In this document: positions 6,275 through 14,219 of the stretch, one piece after another | Layout of the letters: the number at the start of each line of letters is the position of its first letter | How positions within the stretch are numbered: the first letter of the stretch is position 1 | Origin: Candidatus Latescibacterota bacterium | GTDB lineage: Bacteria; Latescibacterota; UBA2968; UBA8231 | Assembly (NCBI GenBank): GCA_003529325.1 | Contig: DPVW01000029.1 | Location: 1 to 14,834 of the forward strand | DNA length: 14,834 bases | Reading direction: 5' to 3' | Notes under the pieces: model-generated | Databases searched by the model: none | What the model was told of the DNA's origin: nothing | Seen by the model: the letters and a program-made list of their open reading frames with translations, nothing else | Program-made: the position numbers and the translations under genes

Positions 6275-8076
6275 GTCGGGGTGTGGGCGAAGCGACGCAG
6301 GCCCAATCGTAGCCGGATCTGTGCGCCTGGGCCCAGGTCGATGCGCAGGTGTTTGCCCTGGATCTGCGTGGCGCCGTCGTCGCCGTCCTCGACAGTGGCC
6401 TCGGTGAATTCATGCTCACCGAAGGCGCCGGACTGCAAGAGCACGGGGTGAGCGGCGACGGGGTCGGTGTTGATCAGTGTCACTCGTGCATGTTCATGGC
6501 TGACTTCGTCGACCAGGGCCGCCACATGTTCGGGTAGTCCGGGGCGCCGGCGGACGGGGTCGAAGTAGAATACGTGCACCTGTAACAGGCCGCCGTTATA
6601 GATGGCAGCGGGTGTGCCCATCGCCATCTGCACCAGACCCTCAGGCAACACCGGGTTGAGTCCCACAAAGTGGTAGCAGTGGCGCTCTTCCGGGTCGCTG
6701 TCGTCGGCCTCGAGACTGTCGAGGGAGCGGTTTACGGTGTCGGCAGTTGCCTCGATGATGCGCTCCGGATAGGTCGGGTCCCGTCCTTCGATAAAAGCAA
6801 GCCACGGTTTGGGCGAGAAGATCCCCGCCTTGCCCCGGCCAAAACCGGGAGGCATGTCGCTGAATCCGTCACGATCAGGGAAGATCTCATTCAGTCGTGC
6901 CAGGTCCTGCTCGCTCTGTGTCAGATAATAGAGGTGGATGTAGTACAGTGGATCGGGTCGCCGGTAGTCGAACCAGCCCGTGTCGCCATGCCGAGCCGGC
7001 ACCATGGTCACTCCATCTACTTCCTTGCGTTGCGCCCAAAGCAGGTCGAGTTGCGAGCGACACAGATCCAGGTGCGACATGTCCCCGGTCATCAAGGCGG
7101 CGCAACTTCCTGCTACGAACGCGGGTTCGATGATGTTGCGAGCCCCGTGGGGCCAGCGCCAGCCATAATATCCCCCCCACCATTTGCCCCCCATCAACTC
7201 GCCGATCTGCCCATTCGGTCCAATGTTGTCGGGCACGATCCCATCGTTGGCATCGCGGCGCTCGACCCAGGCCTGCAGATAGTCGAGTACCCACTGACGG
7301 TAGTGCTCCTCCCCCGTGTAGAGGAAGGCGTTGGTCACCAGGCTGGCAGCACTCATGTTGAGGGGTACGTCACAACGCGTCATGCGCTCGTTGATCTGCG
7401 TAAGGATACGGTCGTAGGTCTCGTCGTCGGTCCAGTCCAGGCGGAACAGGGGGTCCGTCTTGTCCACCCCGGGTGCCTCGATGTCTTCATAGGGAGCCAG
7501 ATACCCGGACAGGATGGGCCGATGGTAGTCCCAATCGGCTTTCGTCGTCGGGTGGCGGGGTCCGCGACTGCCATTCAACGGACCACGGATGAGGCGCTGC
7601 TCGGCATCCCAGTTGGGCGCCAGAGGATCGTCGCCGGTGTACATACGCGCATAACGCAGCGCACGATTGCGGTCGATGTAGTGCTCGGGATCGGCGAGTC
7701 CCAGATAGTAGATGTAGGTGTAACTCTCGCTGTGGTGGAACCAATCGAAACCAGCCACGAACTCGCGATCCACCGTGCCATAATTGCCATACTGCCAGGT
7801 GATGGCATCCCACTCTTTGCGCGCCAGCTCGTGTAGATGCTCGGCACCGCCCAACAGATAGGCCAGGGGGAAGGACAAAAACGCTTCGTAACCGTTGTCG
7901 GTGCCATCCATGCTCGTCCAGCTGCTGCGTTGAATCAGCGTGCCATCCGCCCGCGTCGCATGCTCGGTGAAGGGCAGGGCGGCTCGATCCATGAGGCTGA
8001 TCAGGTCGCGTTGGCGGATCGCCCAATTCGGGGACGTGCGCCGGCCGTTGACGGACAGGGTGGGTGGAGGAGTCAC
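6250..8076 (-). CDS. Large protein with predicted alpha/alpha-toroid and C-terminal beta domain, function unknown (glycosidase/lyase-like)
   Basis: The 608-residue product does not match a family I can name securely. Helix-rich sequence with many Trp, Tyr, His and Asp residues covers about residues 20-480, with striking motifs DGTDNGYEAF (57-66), FDWFHHSE (110-117) and a Gly/Trp-rich block ending GWRWPHG (about 284-311). The last 120 or so residues look like a beta-sandwich. This layout resembles six-hairpin glycosidases and toroid polysaccharide lyases; the role is inferred, also from sulfatase and heparinase-like neighbours. The GTG at 8076 is chosen because AGAAGGAA lies just upstream; the frame stays open to 8766 but that part shadows the neighbouring oxygenase gene. 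It is third in a minus operon, 37 bases after the preceding stop. No signal peptide. Confidence 0.78.
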   Translation of the reverse strand: MTPPPTLSVNGRRTSPNWAIRQRDLISLMDRAALPFTEHATRADGTLIQRSSWTSMDGTDNGYEAFLSFPLAYLLGGAEHLHELARKEWDAITWQYGNYGTVDREFVAGFDWFHHSESYTYIYYLGLADPEHYIDRNRALRYARMYTGDDPLAPNWDAEQRLIRGPLNGSRGPRHPTTKADWDYHRPILSGYLAPYEDIEAPGVDKTDPLFRLDWTDDETYDRILTQINERMTRCDVPLNMSAASLVTNAFLYTGEEHYRQWVLDYLQAWVERRDANDGIVPDNIGPNGQIGELMGGKWWGGYYGWRWPHGARNIIEPAFVAGSCAALMTGDMSHLDLCRSQLDLLWAQRKEVDGVTMVPARHGDTGWFDYRRPDPLYYIHLYYLTQSEQDLARLNEIFPDRDGFSDMPPGFGRGKAGIFSPKPWLAFIEGRDPTYPERIIEATADTVNRSLDSLEADDSDPEERHCYHFVGLNPVLPEGLVQMAMGTPAAIYNGGLLQVHVFYFDPVRRRPGLPEHVAALVDEVSHEHARVTLINTDPVAAHPVLLQSGAFGEHEFTEATVEDGDDGATQIQGKHLRIDLGPGAQIRLRLGLRRFAHTPTYTMPTFD

Positions 8077-8113
8077 GGCAAGTTCCTTCTCTGCTAGGAT
8101 GGCTCGATGCCGG

Positions 8114-8941
8114 TCAGGACCAGACGAAAATCTCTGGATCGTCCGGTTCGTAGCCGATGAAGACGGCCAATACGATGCGTGGATCGTCGCCGATGACGGC
8201 GGGGACCTCGTGGATGAGTCTGGTATTAAAGAAGTAGAGATCCCCCGGTTCCAACTCGACGCGACAATGACCGATCTGCTGCTGCTCGGCATAGTCGTGA
8301 AAGGTGCCGGCGGTGATGTGAGGCTGGACTTGTTCGGTCCAGACGCAGTGGTGGAGCAGGCCCTGTGTCGTCGACGTCGAGGCGGCATTCTGTACGCACA
8401 GGATCCCGGCGAACTGGTTGGTGAAACGGGCGACGGCATAATCGACCCGTTTTTCGCGCAGAACGACGTGGTCGATATGGGGTTTGTAGGCGTGGCCGTC
8501 GTAGTGCACGCGGAAGATGGCCGGGCCGTAACGGCGACCATCCGCTTCGTGGGCGGTGACGACCTGCTTGTCCCCCGCCAGGGCTTGCAGGTTGTCGTAG
8601 ATGCAGGCGATGGGGCTGATGAAGCCGTCGAAGAGATCGTTGAAGAGGGTTTCGGTGGCACCAGCGTGGGTGAAGAAGTCCTGCGGGTCAGCGCCGCGGT
8701 TGCCGAGACTGGTGCCGATGTCGATGCGCGACCGATCTTGTGCCGACGTCGGCGCCTGCGGGTCACGCATCAGATCACGCTCGATGAAGCGCCGCACAAG
8801 ACCGGCGCAATCTTTGGCGGGGTAGGCGCCACGCAGGATGATGGCGGGGATTTCGGCCTGCGCCAGGGCACGTAATGGGTCCTGCTGCTGTGACCGGGCG
8901 CCGGCGCTGTCCATGGCGTCGATCGGTAGCCAGTCGCTCAC
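8114..8941 (-). CDS. Fe(II)/2-oxoglutarate-dependent oxygenase
   Basis: A 275-residue non-haem iron oxygenase expected to couple 2-oxoglutarate decarboxylation to oxidation of an unknown substrate. The facial triad is readable: H155 and D157 in YKPHIDHV and H244 in FFNTRLIHEVP, with R255 eleven residues later to bind 2-oxoglutarate. GDLYFFN before the distal histidine is typical of the double-stranded beta-helix core. It is distinct in sequence from the two PhyH proteins in this window. The GTG start overlaps the upstream PhyH gene's TGA (GTGA), so the two are probably translationally coupled. No signal peptide; cytoplasmic. The substrate might be a sugar or amino-acid derivative; nothing in the sequence decides this. 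Confidence 0.85.
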   Translation of the reverse strand: MSDWLPIDAMDSAGARSQQQDPLRALAQAEIPAIILRGAYPAKDCAGLVRRFIERDLMRDPQAPTSAQDRSRIDIGTSLGNRGADPQDFFTHAGATETLFNDLFDGFISPIACIYDNLQALAGDKQVVTAHEADGRRYGPAIFRVHYDGHAYKPHIDHVVLREKRVDYAVARFTNQFAGILCVQNAASTSTTQGLLHHCVWTEQVQPHITAGTFHDYAEQQQIGHCRVELEPGDLYFFNTRLIHEVPAVIGDDPRIVLAVFIGYEPDDPEIFVWS

Positions 8942-9738
8942 GTTTTGTCCGTCGCCTGCCAGATGAGGGGATTCTGCTCATCGTCATCCAATACGTCACC
9001 CACCTGCAGGTTCTGCACCAGGCGCTCGGGGAGCACGTTCTGCGTGCCGTTGAAGGTGGCGCCATCCGGCATGAAGGCACAGGTCATGGCCCGCCGTGGG
9101 TGGCGGGACATATTGGCGGCAGCTGCATGTATGGTGAGGCCATTGTGGAAGGAGCATCCGCCGGCGGGCAGTTCGGCTGCAATCGGATCGATGGCGGTCA
9201 GGTCCTCGTTGTCGACGAGGATGGCGTTCATGGGCGCCCCGATTGGGAAGTCGGTCTCCAATCGGCGCCGGTGCGTTCCCGGCAGGAAGAACATGCAGCC
9301 ATTGCGTGCATCGACTTCGTCGAGGGCAACCCAGATCGTGATGGCGTGTTGGGCCGAAAATGACCACTTCGTGTTGTCCTGATGCCACGAGGTGGGATTC
9401 GCCCAGGGATCTTTGTACAACGCCTGGTCATGCCAGACGCGGATGCCGTCGACCCCTTCCAGCCGTGCCGCCATCTGCCCGATCTTCTCGTCCAGGATCA
9501 GGGTCCGGACTTGCGGGTGATCCATCCACAGATTGATGCGCTGATACAACACGGTACGGCTGGCACCCAACAACGGGTCATCCGGGCGTGGCAACACGGC
9601 ATCCCCACGGGCCTCCATGGCGGATTCGATGGCATCACGCCATTCGGTCAATTCGTCGGCCGAGAGGAAATCGGGCAGCAGCAGGAAGCCGTTGTCGCGA
9701 TAGGCGGTGATCTGCCCAGCGGTCAGTGTCGTGTTCAC
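8938..9738 (-). CDS. Phytanoyl-CoA dioxygenase (PhyH) family protein
   Basis: Fe(II)/2-oxoglutarate dioxygenase of the PhyH superfamily. In 266 residues it shows the family N-terminus (a YRDNGFLLLPDFLSADEL segment from residue 13), the HxD iron site H119/D121 in SWHQDN, an alanine-tryptophan-type core (TIWVALDEVDARNGCM), PGTH (153-156), and the distal H204 in HNGLTIHAA with R215 eleven residues on for 2-oxoglutarate. All cofactor ligands are intact, so it should be active; bacterial members act on diverse small molecules and the name does not imply phytanic acid. First gene of the minus operon, starting at GTG. It is divergent from a second PhyH gene, with 104 bases between them. Confidence 0.92.
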   Translation of the reverse strand: MNTTLTAGQITAYRDNGFLLLPDFLSADELTEWRDAIESAMEARGDAVLPRPDDPLLGASRTVLYQRINLWMDHPQVRTLILDEKIGQMAARLEGVDGIRVWHDQALYKDPWANPTSWHQDNTKWSFSAQHAITIWVALDEVDARNGCMFFLPGTHRRRLETDFPIGAPMNAILVDNEDLTAIDPIAAELPAGGCSFHNGLTIHAAAANMSRHPRRAMTCAFMPDGATFNGTQNVLPERLVQNLQVGDVLDDDEQNPLIWQATDKT

Positions 9739-9773
9739 GGGTTCAGCATCCAGTCCAGCGAAGAGGGCCAGAA

Positions 9774-9802
9774 AATGTCGTCCTCTGTCTGGCGATGGGC
9801 AA
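9774..9802 (-). promoter_or_regulatory. Possible promoter for the minus-strand oxygenase operon
   Basis: On the minus strand TTGCCC (9802-9797) is separated by 17 bases from GACATT (9779-9774), within the 104-base divergent region (9739-9842). The -10 matches the consensus at only three of six positions. The position is sensible, about 30 bases upstream of the GTG start, but the match is weak. No comparably convincing promoter was seen for the plus-strand PhyH gene. Confidence 0.25.
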
Positions 9803-9842
9803 GGGTTTGTCGAGGACTCACCGGTCCCGTTGATTTAACACC

Positions 9843-10676
9843 ATGACACCGATCACCGACGCCTTGCCCGATATACCACGTGAGTTGCGCTTCTTTCCCA
9901 CCGACAATAAATCCCCTCAACATCTGAGTGGCGAACAGGTTAACCAGTACAACGAGCAGGGATATGTTTTTCCCCTCGACGTGTACAGTGCCGCCGAAGC
10001 CACTGCCAACCGCGTCTATTTCGACGAGTTGATGGCCAAGGCAACCGCCGCTGGCTGGGATGCATACTCCATCAATGGCTGGCAACTGCGTTGTGCCGGC
10101 ATGTACGATATGATCGTCGAACCACGCATTCTCGATTACGTGCAGGATCTGCTTGGCGAGAATCTGATCTGCTGGGGGGCGCACTTCTTCTGCAAGATGG
10201 CGGGGGACGAACGCCGTGTGAGCTTCCATCAGGATGCCTCGTATTGGCCGCTGACGCCGAGCAAGACGGTGACGGCATGGCTTGCCATCGACGATGCCGA
10301 TCTCGAGAATGGCGCCATGACCGTCGTGCCTCAGTCCCATCTGCAGGGACAGATCCCCTTCGAGAAGAGTGCTGCAGCGGAGAACAACGTCCTCGGGCAG
10401 ACGGTCCTGGACCCTGAGCGTCACGGGGCCGCGCCGGCCCCCTTCGTCATGCGTGCCGGGCAGATCTCGCTGCACACCGACCTGCTGCTGCATGGCTCCG
10501 AGCCGAATCTGAGCAGCAGGCGCCGGTGCGGTCTGACCATGCGTTACGTTCCCCCCGACGTGCGTGCCCACAAGGGCTGGAATCGCAATGCCATCATCTG
10601 TCGCGGTGGCGACCCTGGGGGCCACTGGCCGCAGAATGCGCGACCGGATGGCGACGAGATACCGGTGCAGGGCTGA
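9843..10676 (+). CDS. Phytanoyl-CoA dioxygenase (PhyH) family protein
   Basis: A second, clearly different PhyH dioxygenase of 277 residues. Visible features are an N-terminal QYNEQGYVFPLDVYS segment (35-49), CWGAHFFCKMAG before the iron site, H129/D131 in SFHQDASYW, PQSHL (163-167), and distal H217 in LLLHGSEPN with R228 eleven residues later. All iron and 2-oxoglutarate ligands are present. Aspartate at the HxD site argues against a halogenase, in which it is replaced by a small residue. The ATG at 9843 is the only sensible start; no strong ribosome binding site precedes it. First gene of a plus operon, with only four bases between its stop and the heparinase-like gene, so it very likely works on the same substrate or its products. 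Confidence 0.92.
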   Translation: MTPITDALPDIPRELRFFPTDNKSPQHLSGEQVNQYNEQGYVFPLDVYSAAEATANRVYFDELMAKATAAGWDAYSINGWQLRCAGMYDMIVEPRILDYVQDLLGENLICWGAHFFCKMAGDERRVSFHQDASYWPLTPSKTVTAWLAIDDADLENGAMTVVPQSHLQGQIPFEKSAAAENNVLGQTVLDPERHGAAPAPFVMRAGQISLHTDLLLHGSEPNLSSRRRCGLTMRYVPPDVRAHKGWNRNAIICRGGDPGGHWPQNARPDGDEIPVQG

Positions 10677-10680
10677 TGGG

Positions 10681-12564
10681 ATGCTGACGGAGCGCTACAA
10701 CGCAGAGAAGGTCACTCGTCTGCTACTACCGGGAAGTGAGTGGCGGCCCTATCCGAAGGCGACACAGCGGTCGCCCTGGCAGCAATTGCCACAGGCTGCA
10801 CGTGAGCGGCGTATCCATGCTGGCGAGGGTCGACTCGATTTCGCCTGGCCGACACTGCCGGCGACGGTGTTGCTCGACTTTGCCCGCAATGGGGATCGCG
10901 CCCGCTTCGAGCAGTTGAGCTTCGCCCGTCGTCGCGCCTTCGTCGATCTTGTGCTGGCCGAGTGTGTCGAAGGGGAGGGGCGTTTTGTCGATGCCATCAT
11001 CGATGGGATCTGGGCGATCTGCGAGGAAACCTACTGGGGCGTGCCCGCCCATCTGCATCCGCAGGCAGCCGGGATCGGTCTGCCCGACGCGGCGGAACCC
11101 ACGGTGGACCTGTTCGCCGCCGAGACGGCGAGCCACCTCGCATGGGCACATTATCTGCTCGGGGAGCAGCTCGATGCCGTTTCGCCGTTGCTGCGGGCCC
11201 GCATCCTCCATGAACAGCGCCGTCGTCTGCTGGATCCGTGCCTGCAGCGAGATGACTTCCATTGGATGGGACTCGGTTCACAATCGCATCGCCGCGTCAA
11301 CAACTGGAATCCATGGATCTGCTCAAACTGGCTGACGACGGCACTGTTGCTGGAACAGGACGAGGCTCTGCGTGCCGCCCACGTGATGAAGGCCATGCGT
11401 TGTCTGGACCGCTTCATCGATCCCTACCCAGTCGACGGTGGCTGCGACGAGGGACCGAGTTATTGGGGACGCGCCGGCGCTTCCCTGTTCGACTGTCTGG
11501 AGCTGTTGCACAGCAGCACAGCGGGCGGCATCGACCTGTTCGACGAACCGCTCATCGGTGCCATCGGTCGCTTTCTCCACGGCGTGCACATCGACGGTGA
11601 CTATTACGTCAACTTCGCCGATGCGCCCGCCATCGTCTCCCCCGACGCGGCACTCGTCTTTCGTTTCGGTCAGGCCATCGCCGACGCCGACATGATCGCC
11701 ATGGGTGCCTGGCTGGCGCGGGGTGAAGCAGGTCACGGTGGTGTCGCAGACAGCTCGGGACGGGCGTTGCGCAGGCTCTTCAGCGAAGCCGATCTGCAGG
11801 CTGCTTCGGGTAAGGCGCCACAACTGCGGGATGTGTGGTTACCTGATATTCAGGTCATGGTTGCTCGCGACAGTCCTGGTTCGGCACAAGGCTTCTTCGT
11901 CGCCGCCAAGGGCGGGCACAACGACGAAAGCCACAATCACAACGACATCGGCCACTTCACGCTGTCCATCGATGGTCTGCCCGTCATCGTCGACGCCGGT
12001 GTCGAGACGTACACGAAAAGGACCTTCAGCGCCCAACGCTACGACATCTGGACAATGCAGTCAGCGTATCACAGTCTACCCACCATCGGGGGCGTCCAGC
12101 AGTTGCCGGGGGGGACTCATGCGGCGCGAGATGTCGAGTACCATGCCGATGACCAGGCAGCCGAACTGAAGCTTGATATCGCCGGCGCTTACCCGGCGGG
12201 CGTGCTCACCTGCTGGACTCGCCTGCTACGCCTCGACCGGGGCGCTGCCCTGATCCTGGTCGATGAGTTCGAACTGGGTGATCAGGGCTCAGGTCCCCTT
12301 GAGCTGAACCTGATCACGGCTTGCGGTGTGCTCGATGCGGGCAATGGGCGCATCCACCTGGTGTCTCGTGATCTCGGATATGGTGTGGCTGGCACCGCGC
12401 AACTACTGTGGAACATCCCGGGGGCCGCCCTCTCCATCGATCGGCTCGACCTCGAGGATAAACGTCTGCGCAGCGCCTGGGGTGAGGCGCTGTTCCGCCT
12501 GCGTTTCACCGTCGACGAGCCACCGCGATCCGGACGTTGGCAACTACGGATTGAAAGGGAGTGA
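10681..12564 (+). CDS. Heparinase II/III-like polysaccharide lyase
   Basis: A 627-residue protein with an alpha/alpha-toroid (about residues 30-370) and a C-terminal beta-sandwich whose first part carries the Heparinase II/III signature GGHNDESHNHNDIGHF (411-426). Candidate catalytic residues correspond to those of heparinase II: H203 in SQSHRRVNNWNPW, Y261 in GPSYWGRAG, and a histidine of the HNHND block (H418 or H420). Enzymes of this family eliminate across 4-linked uronic acids in sulfated or acidic glycans. No signal peptide is seen, so it may act on imported oligosaccharides or another small substrate. The frame is open upstream to 10564, but that overlaps the PhyH gene; ATG at 10681 fits. 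Its stop lies two bases before the next gene's ATG. Confidence 0.9.
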   Translation: MLTERYNAEKVTRLLLPGSEWRPYPKATQRSPWQQLPQAARERRIHAGEGRLDFAWPTLPATVLLDFARNGDRARFEQLSFARRRAFVDLVLAECVEGEGRFVDAIIDGIWAICEETYWGVPAHLHPQAAGIGLPDAAEPTVDLFAAETASHLAWAHYLLGEQLDAVSPLLRARILHEQRRRLLDPCLQRDDFHWMGLGSQSHRRVNNWNPWICSNWLTTALLLEQDEALRAAHVMKAMRCLDRFIDPYPVDGGCDEGPSYWGRAGASLFDCLELLHSSTAGGIDLFDEPLIGAIGRFLHGVHIDGDYYVNFADAPAIVSPDAALVFRFGQAIADADMIAMGAWLARGEAGHGGVADSSGRALRRLFSEADLQAASGKAPQLRDVWLPDIQVMVARDSPGSAQGFFVAAKGGHNDESHNHNDIGHFTLSIDGLPVIVDAGVETYTKRTFSAQRYDIWTMQSAYHSLPTIGGVQQLPGGTHAARDVEYHADDQAAELKLDIAGAYPAGVLTCWTRLLRLDRGAALILVDEFELGDQGSGPLELNLITACGVLDAGNGRIHLVSRDLGYGVAGTAQLLWNIPGAALSIDRLDLEDKRLRSAWGEALFRLRFTVDEPPRSGRWQLRIERE

Positions 12565-12566
12565 AG

Positions 12567-13583
12567 ATGGCGCGATTCCTGCACATGGCGGCCAACAGCG
12601 CACAGGCAAGAGCCTGGACAAGTCCCTTCGTGGCGGCTCTGCGTGCGCTTGGTGATCTCGATATCATCGAGGACGGAAACAAACTCTGTGACGACGAGGC
12701 CGCCGCCTGCATTCGCGGCTATGACGTGCTGATCACGAGTTGGGGGGCGCGGACGACTCCCGCGGCACTCGCCGCCGGTCCTGGCAGTCTGCAATACATC
12801 TGCCACCTCACCGGCGGTATGAGAGAATTCATCCCCTTGGAACTGGTCGAGTCCGCCATTCCGGTGACGAACTGGGGCAACGCGCAGGCACGGGCCGTCG
12901 CCGAGGGGGCCGTCCTGCTGTTGCTGGCCAGCCTGAAAGGGTTGCGTCAGCGCATCGATACCATCGAGGCCGGGGACTGGCGTCCGCCTGAAGAGGGGTT
13001 CCACTCCGGCATGATGTGGGATCTTCCATTGGGGGTCTACGGATATGGTTTCATCGGTCGAACCTTCGTCGACATGGTACGCCCCTTCGGTCCCCGGATC
13101 CGCATCTTCGACCCTTTCGCTACAGACCTGCCGGACGACTCTGAGCGGGTCGAGTCTTTGCAGGCGTTGTTCACCGGTTCCCGGGCCGTCGCCATCCATG
13201 CCGGTTGGACCGAGGAGACAGCCGGTTCGGTGACGGCTGAGTTGTTGGCGCAATTGCCTGACGGTGGCATTCTCATCAACACCGCTCGTGGCGCCATCGT
13301 CGATCAGCAGGCGCTGTTCGCCGAGTTGGAGCGGGGTCGTCTGCGCGCCGGCCTCGATGTGCTGGTGCCACCCGAGCAACTGCCAGAGGAACACCCCGCG
13401 CGACGCTGGCCGAATCTGGTGCTCACCGCGCACAGTCTGTCGCAACCCTTTCCCAAGGATTACGTCACCGAGGATGCCTTCGAACCGATGCACCACATCT
13501 GCCTCGACAATGTGCGCCGCCATCTCGCTGGCGAGAGTTTGAATTTCCGCATGGATCGCGCCCGCTACGAGTTGAGTACTTGA
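12567..13583 (+). CDS. D-isomer-specific 2-hydroxyacid dehydrogenase (NAD-dependent)
   Basis: Interconverts a 2-hydroxy acid and a 2-keto acid with NAD(P). The 338-residue protein has the two-domain family layout: an N-terminal substrate domain with LTGGMREFIP, the NAD-binding GxGxxG loop at 159-164 (GYGFIG) followed by acidic RIFDPF, and the catalytic trio R241 in NTARGAIVD, E270 in PPEQLP and H289. The histidine lies in TAHS rather than the common PHxxG context, hinting at a specialised substrate. ATG 12567 is preferred over GTG 12561 because AAGGGAG lies five bases before it. Last intact gene of the plus operon; it could process an acid released downstream of the lyase and dioxygenase (inference). 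Confidence 0.93.
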   Translation: MARFLHMAANSAQARAWTSPFVAALRALGDLDIIEDGNKLCDDEAAACIRGYDVLITSWGARTTPAALAAGPGSLQYICHLTGGMREFIPLELVESAIPVTNWGNAQARAVAEGAVLLLLASLKGLRQRIDTIEAGDWRPPEEGFHSGMMWDLPLGVYGYGFIGRTFVDMVRPFGPRIRIFDPFATDLPDDSERVESLQALFTGSRAVAIHAGWTEETAGSVTAELLAQLPDGGILINTARGAIVDQQALFAELERGRLRAGLDVLVPPEQLPEEHPARRWPNLVLTAHSLSQPFPKDYVTEDAFEPMHHICLDNVRRHLAGESLNFRMDRARYELST

Positions 13584-14219
13584 GTGCCCGCGCGGCATCG
13601 CCGCTTGGGCGCTGCTGGCTCTGAGCACAGCCGTGGCCGGCGCCGATCCAGAGCCGGGGCAACTGCTGTTCTACGAATCTTTCGAAGACACGGCGTGGAC
13701 GTCACGCGGTTGGTATGATGGACCCCACATGGAGATTGTTGCTGACGCCACCGCGCCGGACGGCGACATGGTCAATCACTGGCACTGGCCTAGGGCCGGG
13801 GCGACTCAACCCACGGGCGGCGGCGCGCGGCTGCACCTGCCGCCTCTCGACGACGTGACCCTGAGCTTCTCGATGCGAGTCAGTGACGACTGGTCCTGAC
13901 CAATGCAGACTTGGAGTACGTGGGGCCAGCGTTCACCTTTCTGACGACGTACACAGAGGTCGTCAATGGCATCCCGCGGCTGGCTCTGCAGGATGGGCGC
14001 AATGTCGATACGTCGCACGTGCGGGAAGACATCACCCGTGTGACCGAGGCACAGGCCGTCGCCGGCTGCAACGGGGATGCCGACGGTCACGAGATCTGCT
14101 CACGCTTCCGGCTCAACTCGGTAGGTGACGCTGTGACGCACCACGACCTTTTCCCGCACGGTGTCGACAACCCTTACGGGCAACGGCGGGCGAGGACGGG
14201 GAGGACGGGAGGTGAGTGA
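13579..14219 (+). pseudogene. Remnant of a secreted jelly-roll (LamG / polysaccharide-lyase-like) protein, frameshifted
   Basis: A signal-peptide-like segment RGIAAWALLALSTAVAGA is readable just after the dehydrogenase, but no start codon lies in that frame; the GTG at 13584 is one frame off. The same frame continues with FYESFEDTAWTSRGWYD to a TGA at 13897. Sequence resuming in another frame from about 13893 (TNADLEYVGPAF, then LALQDGRNVD and AVAGCNGDADG) reads as the continuation. After CNGDADGHE it jumps to RFRLNSVGD, which suggests a missing internal segment compared with relatives as I remember them. Two indels plus a deletion point to a decaying gene, or to sequencing errors for the single-base shifts. 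Extracellular glycan binding or cleavage is an inference from fold type. Confidence 0.5.

Noticed and set aside
6670..7836. 388-codon open frame on the plus strand
   Set aside because: Antisense to the toroid gene; no recognisable motif. GC-rich third positions commonly create such long antisense frames.
8077..8766. N-terminal extension of the toroid reading frame up to 8766
   Set aside because: It lies wholly or mostly over the Fe/2OG oxygenase gene on the same strand, its composition is Ser/Thr/Arg/Pro-rich as expected of a shifted frame, and a good ribosome binding site precedes the GTG at 8076.
9843..10676. PhyH protein as a non-haem iron halogenase
   Set aside because: The iron site keeps the aspartate (HQD), whereas halogenases replace it with Ala or Gly.
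12282..13628. 448-codon open frame on the minus strand
   Set aside because: It is antisense to the clearly recognisable hydroxyacid dehydrogenase and the end of the lyase gene, and shows no family motif.
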